This document shows positions 6,567-7,125 of a stretch of 7,125 nt of DNA, in pieces (within the stretch, counting starts at the first letter, position 1; the number at the start of each line of letters is the position of its first letter). Both the position numbers and the translations under genes were made by a program. Source of the stretch: Deltaproteobacteria bacterium RIFCSPLOWO2_12_FULL_60_16 (GTDB taxonomy: Bacteria > Desulfobacterota > Binatia > UBA9968); NCBI GenBank assembly GCA_001798565.1, contig MGSR01000111.1:1-7125 (forward strand), read 5' to 3'. The notes below the pieces were generated by a model. That model was not told the DNA's origin, searched no databases, and saw only the letters and a program-made list of their open reading frames with translations.

Positions 6567-6632
6567 ACCCCCCGTAATGTCTGCCTGACATCAGTGTTGG
6601 GCAAGACCAAAGAAATTCGCAGAGAATTGCGC

Positions 6633-6638
6633 TATAAT
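6633..6638 (+). promoter_or_regulatory. Perfect -10 box (TATAAT) just before a start codon; likely leaderless transcript
   Basis: TATAAT ends at 6638 and the small-protein ATG begins at 6646, so a normal transcription start (about 7-8 nt after the -10) would fall on or next to the A of the ATG. There is no Shine-Dalgarno sequence in the gap AACCGTT, consistent with a leaderless mRNA. No convincing -35 box is found 16-18 bp upstream (6610-6615 is AAGAAA). The rest of 6567-6645, after the aminotransferase, has only a weak 5-bp stem without a T-run. Confidence 0.55.
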
Positions 6639-6645
6639 AACCGTT

Positions 6646-6861
6646 ATGGAAGCGATCTCTCCACGCAAGAATGTCATCACCCGCGTTATCCGCAATGGGG
6701 ATCTTTTAACCCAAGAATCGTATTGGAACAAAGCCACGCCAGAGCAGCGGATCGAGGGGGTGTGGGATCTCACACTTCTCTGCCTTGCTTGGCGGTCGAA
6801 ACCAACCGATGAACCGCGACTTCAGAGATCTATTAGCCGAATTCAACGCCCGCAACGTTGA
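6646..6861 (+). CDS. Small conserved-type protein paired with nucleotidyltransferase
   Basis: A 71-residue protein beginning MEAISPRKNVITRV. I cannot give it a named family. It has a predicted mixed or helical middle (SYWNKATPEQRIEGVWDLTLLCLAW, here residues 25-49, with aromatic W27, W40 and W49) and a basic C-terminus rich in Arg and Gln (EPRLQRSISRIQRPQR, 56-71). The arrangement YW...(T/S)PEER...W.LT, ending in EPRLQR.v.r.qR, is one I recall from short proteins encoded just before orphan nucleotidyltransferases in environmental genomes. It has no membrane segment or signal peptide. Its last 53 nt overlap the start of the nucleotidyltransferase gene in another frame, so the two are almost certainly co-expressed. 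The start is supported by the TATAAT 7 nt upstream rather than by a ribosome binding site. Partner roles such as toxin, antitoxin or regulator are possible but unproven. Confidence 0.7.
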   Translation: MEAISPRKNVITRVIRNGDLLTQESYWNKATPEQRIEGVWDLTLLCLAWRSKPTDEPRLQRSISRIQRPQR

Positions 6862-7125
6862 GTTCCTCGTGGTCGGCGCCCACGCCCTGGCCGCGCACGG
6901 ACATGTGCGCGCCACAGAGGACCTGGATGTCTGGGTGCGTCCAGAGGGGGAAAACGCGAAGAGAGTCCTCGATGCCTTGCGGGCATTTGGCGCTCCTTTG
7001 CACGACCTTACCGAAAAAGACCTTACCACCCCGGGGGTTGTCTTTCAGATTGGCGTGGCCCCGCTAAGGATCGACGTGCTCACCGCCATCGATGGAGTGG
7101 ATTTCGCCGAGGCTTGGCCGAGCCG
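6809..7125 (+). CDS. Nucleotidyltransferase-fold protein (MNT/AbiEii-like), 3' end beyond the window
   Basis: The first 105 residues of a small polymerase-beta-like nucleotidyltransferase, which would transfer a nucleotide from NTP/dNTP to a protein or RNA target. Seen: the helix MNRDFRDLLAEFNARNVEF, then VVGAHALAAHG (21-31, the Gly-containing turn of the fold; the usual GS is GA here), then TEDLDVWV (36-43) with the metal-binding pair D38 and D40, and LRIDVLT (86-92) with D89 as the likely third acidic residue. The catalytic triad therefore looks intact. The ATG at 6809 lies inside the preceding small gene; no strong ribosome binding site is visible, so translation is probably coupled to the upstream gene. 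The frame is open to the window edge, and about 40-90 further residues would be expected. Related proteins include MNT antitoxins of HEPN/MNT modules and AbiE-type toxins, but membership in either is not established. Confidence 0.82.
   Translation, partial: MNRDFRDLLAEFNARNVEFLVVGAHALAAHGHVRATEDLDVWVRPEGENAKRVLDALRAFGAPLHDLTEKDLTTPGVVFQIGVAPLRIDVLTAIDGVDFAEAWPS

Noticed and set aside
6577..6591. ATGTC-TGCCT-GACAT stem after the aminotransferase as a terminator
   Set aside because: The stem is only 5 bp, not GC-rich, and no T-run follows; it is too weak to call.
6706..7029. 107-residue minus-strand open frame at the right end
   Set aside because: It is antisense to the nucleotidyltransferase with its intact acidic residues, and its translation is Arg/Ser-rich without domains.

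Overview
The window is about 60% GC bacterial DNA. Its make-up (a Bug/TctC-type periplasmic solute-binding protein, a three-GAF histidine kinase, an amino-acid degradation enzyme pair and an orphan nucleotidyltransferase module) suits a soil, sediment or groundwater bacterium of the Desulfobacterota/Binatota, Methylomirabilota (NC10/Rokubacteria) or Tectomicrobia type. That placement is an impression from protein style, not a search result, and is weak. The window probably begins at or near a contig end, because it opens with a perfect tandem duplication.

Layout. Two transcription units diverge from 3426-3662. Leftward (minus strand): a soluble three-GAF histidine kinase (3425-1155), then a DDAH/arginine-dihydrolase-like enzyme (1142-324) whose ribosome binding site overlaps the kinase stop codon, then the N-terminal part of a tripartite tricarboxylate transporter (TTT) solute-binding protein (279-1). 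The last gene is knocked out of frame by a perfect 88-bp tandem duplication at 1-176. Rightward (plus strand): an NAD-type aldehyde dehydrogenase (3663-5153), then a class III PLP aminotransferase (5286-6566). These two are separated by 132 bp of AT-rich DNA made of two inverted arrays of degenerate 7-bp repeats, which could fold in mRNA into a hairpin of about 44 positions ending 2 nt before the aminotransferase start codon. At the right end, a small protein (6646-6861) with a perfect TATAAT just 7 nt before its ATG overlaps a nucleotidyltransferase (6809 onward, cut by the window end).

How the genes may work together (inference). The ArgZ/DDAH-like hydrolase would release ornithine or citrulline from arginine or a related guanidino compound. 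The aminotransferase would convert an omega-amino acid (ornithine, GABA, 5-aminovalerate) to a semialdehyde, and the dehydrogenase would oxidise that to the acid. The solute-binding protein and kinase would supply capture and sensing. The hydrolase keeps an Asn (N68) where DDAHs usually have Asp, which favours an arginine-dihydrolase-like reaction and would make arginine to ornithine to glutamate a coherent route. The nucleotidyltransferase pair looks unrelated to this catabolic locus and resembles a toxin-antitoxin-like or mobile accessory module.
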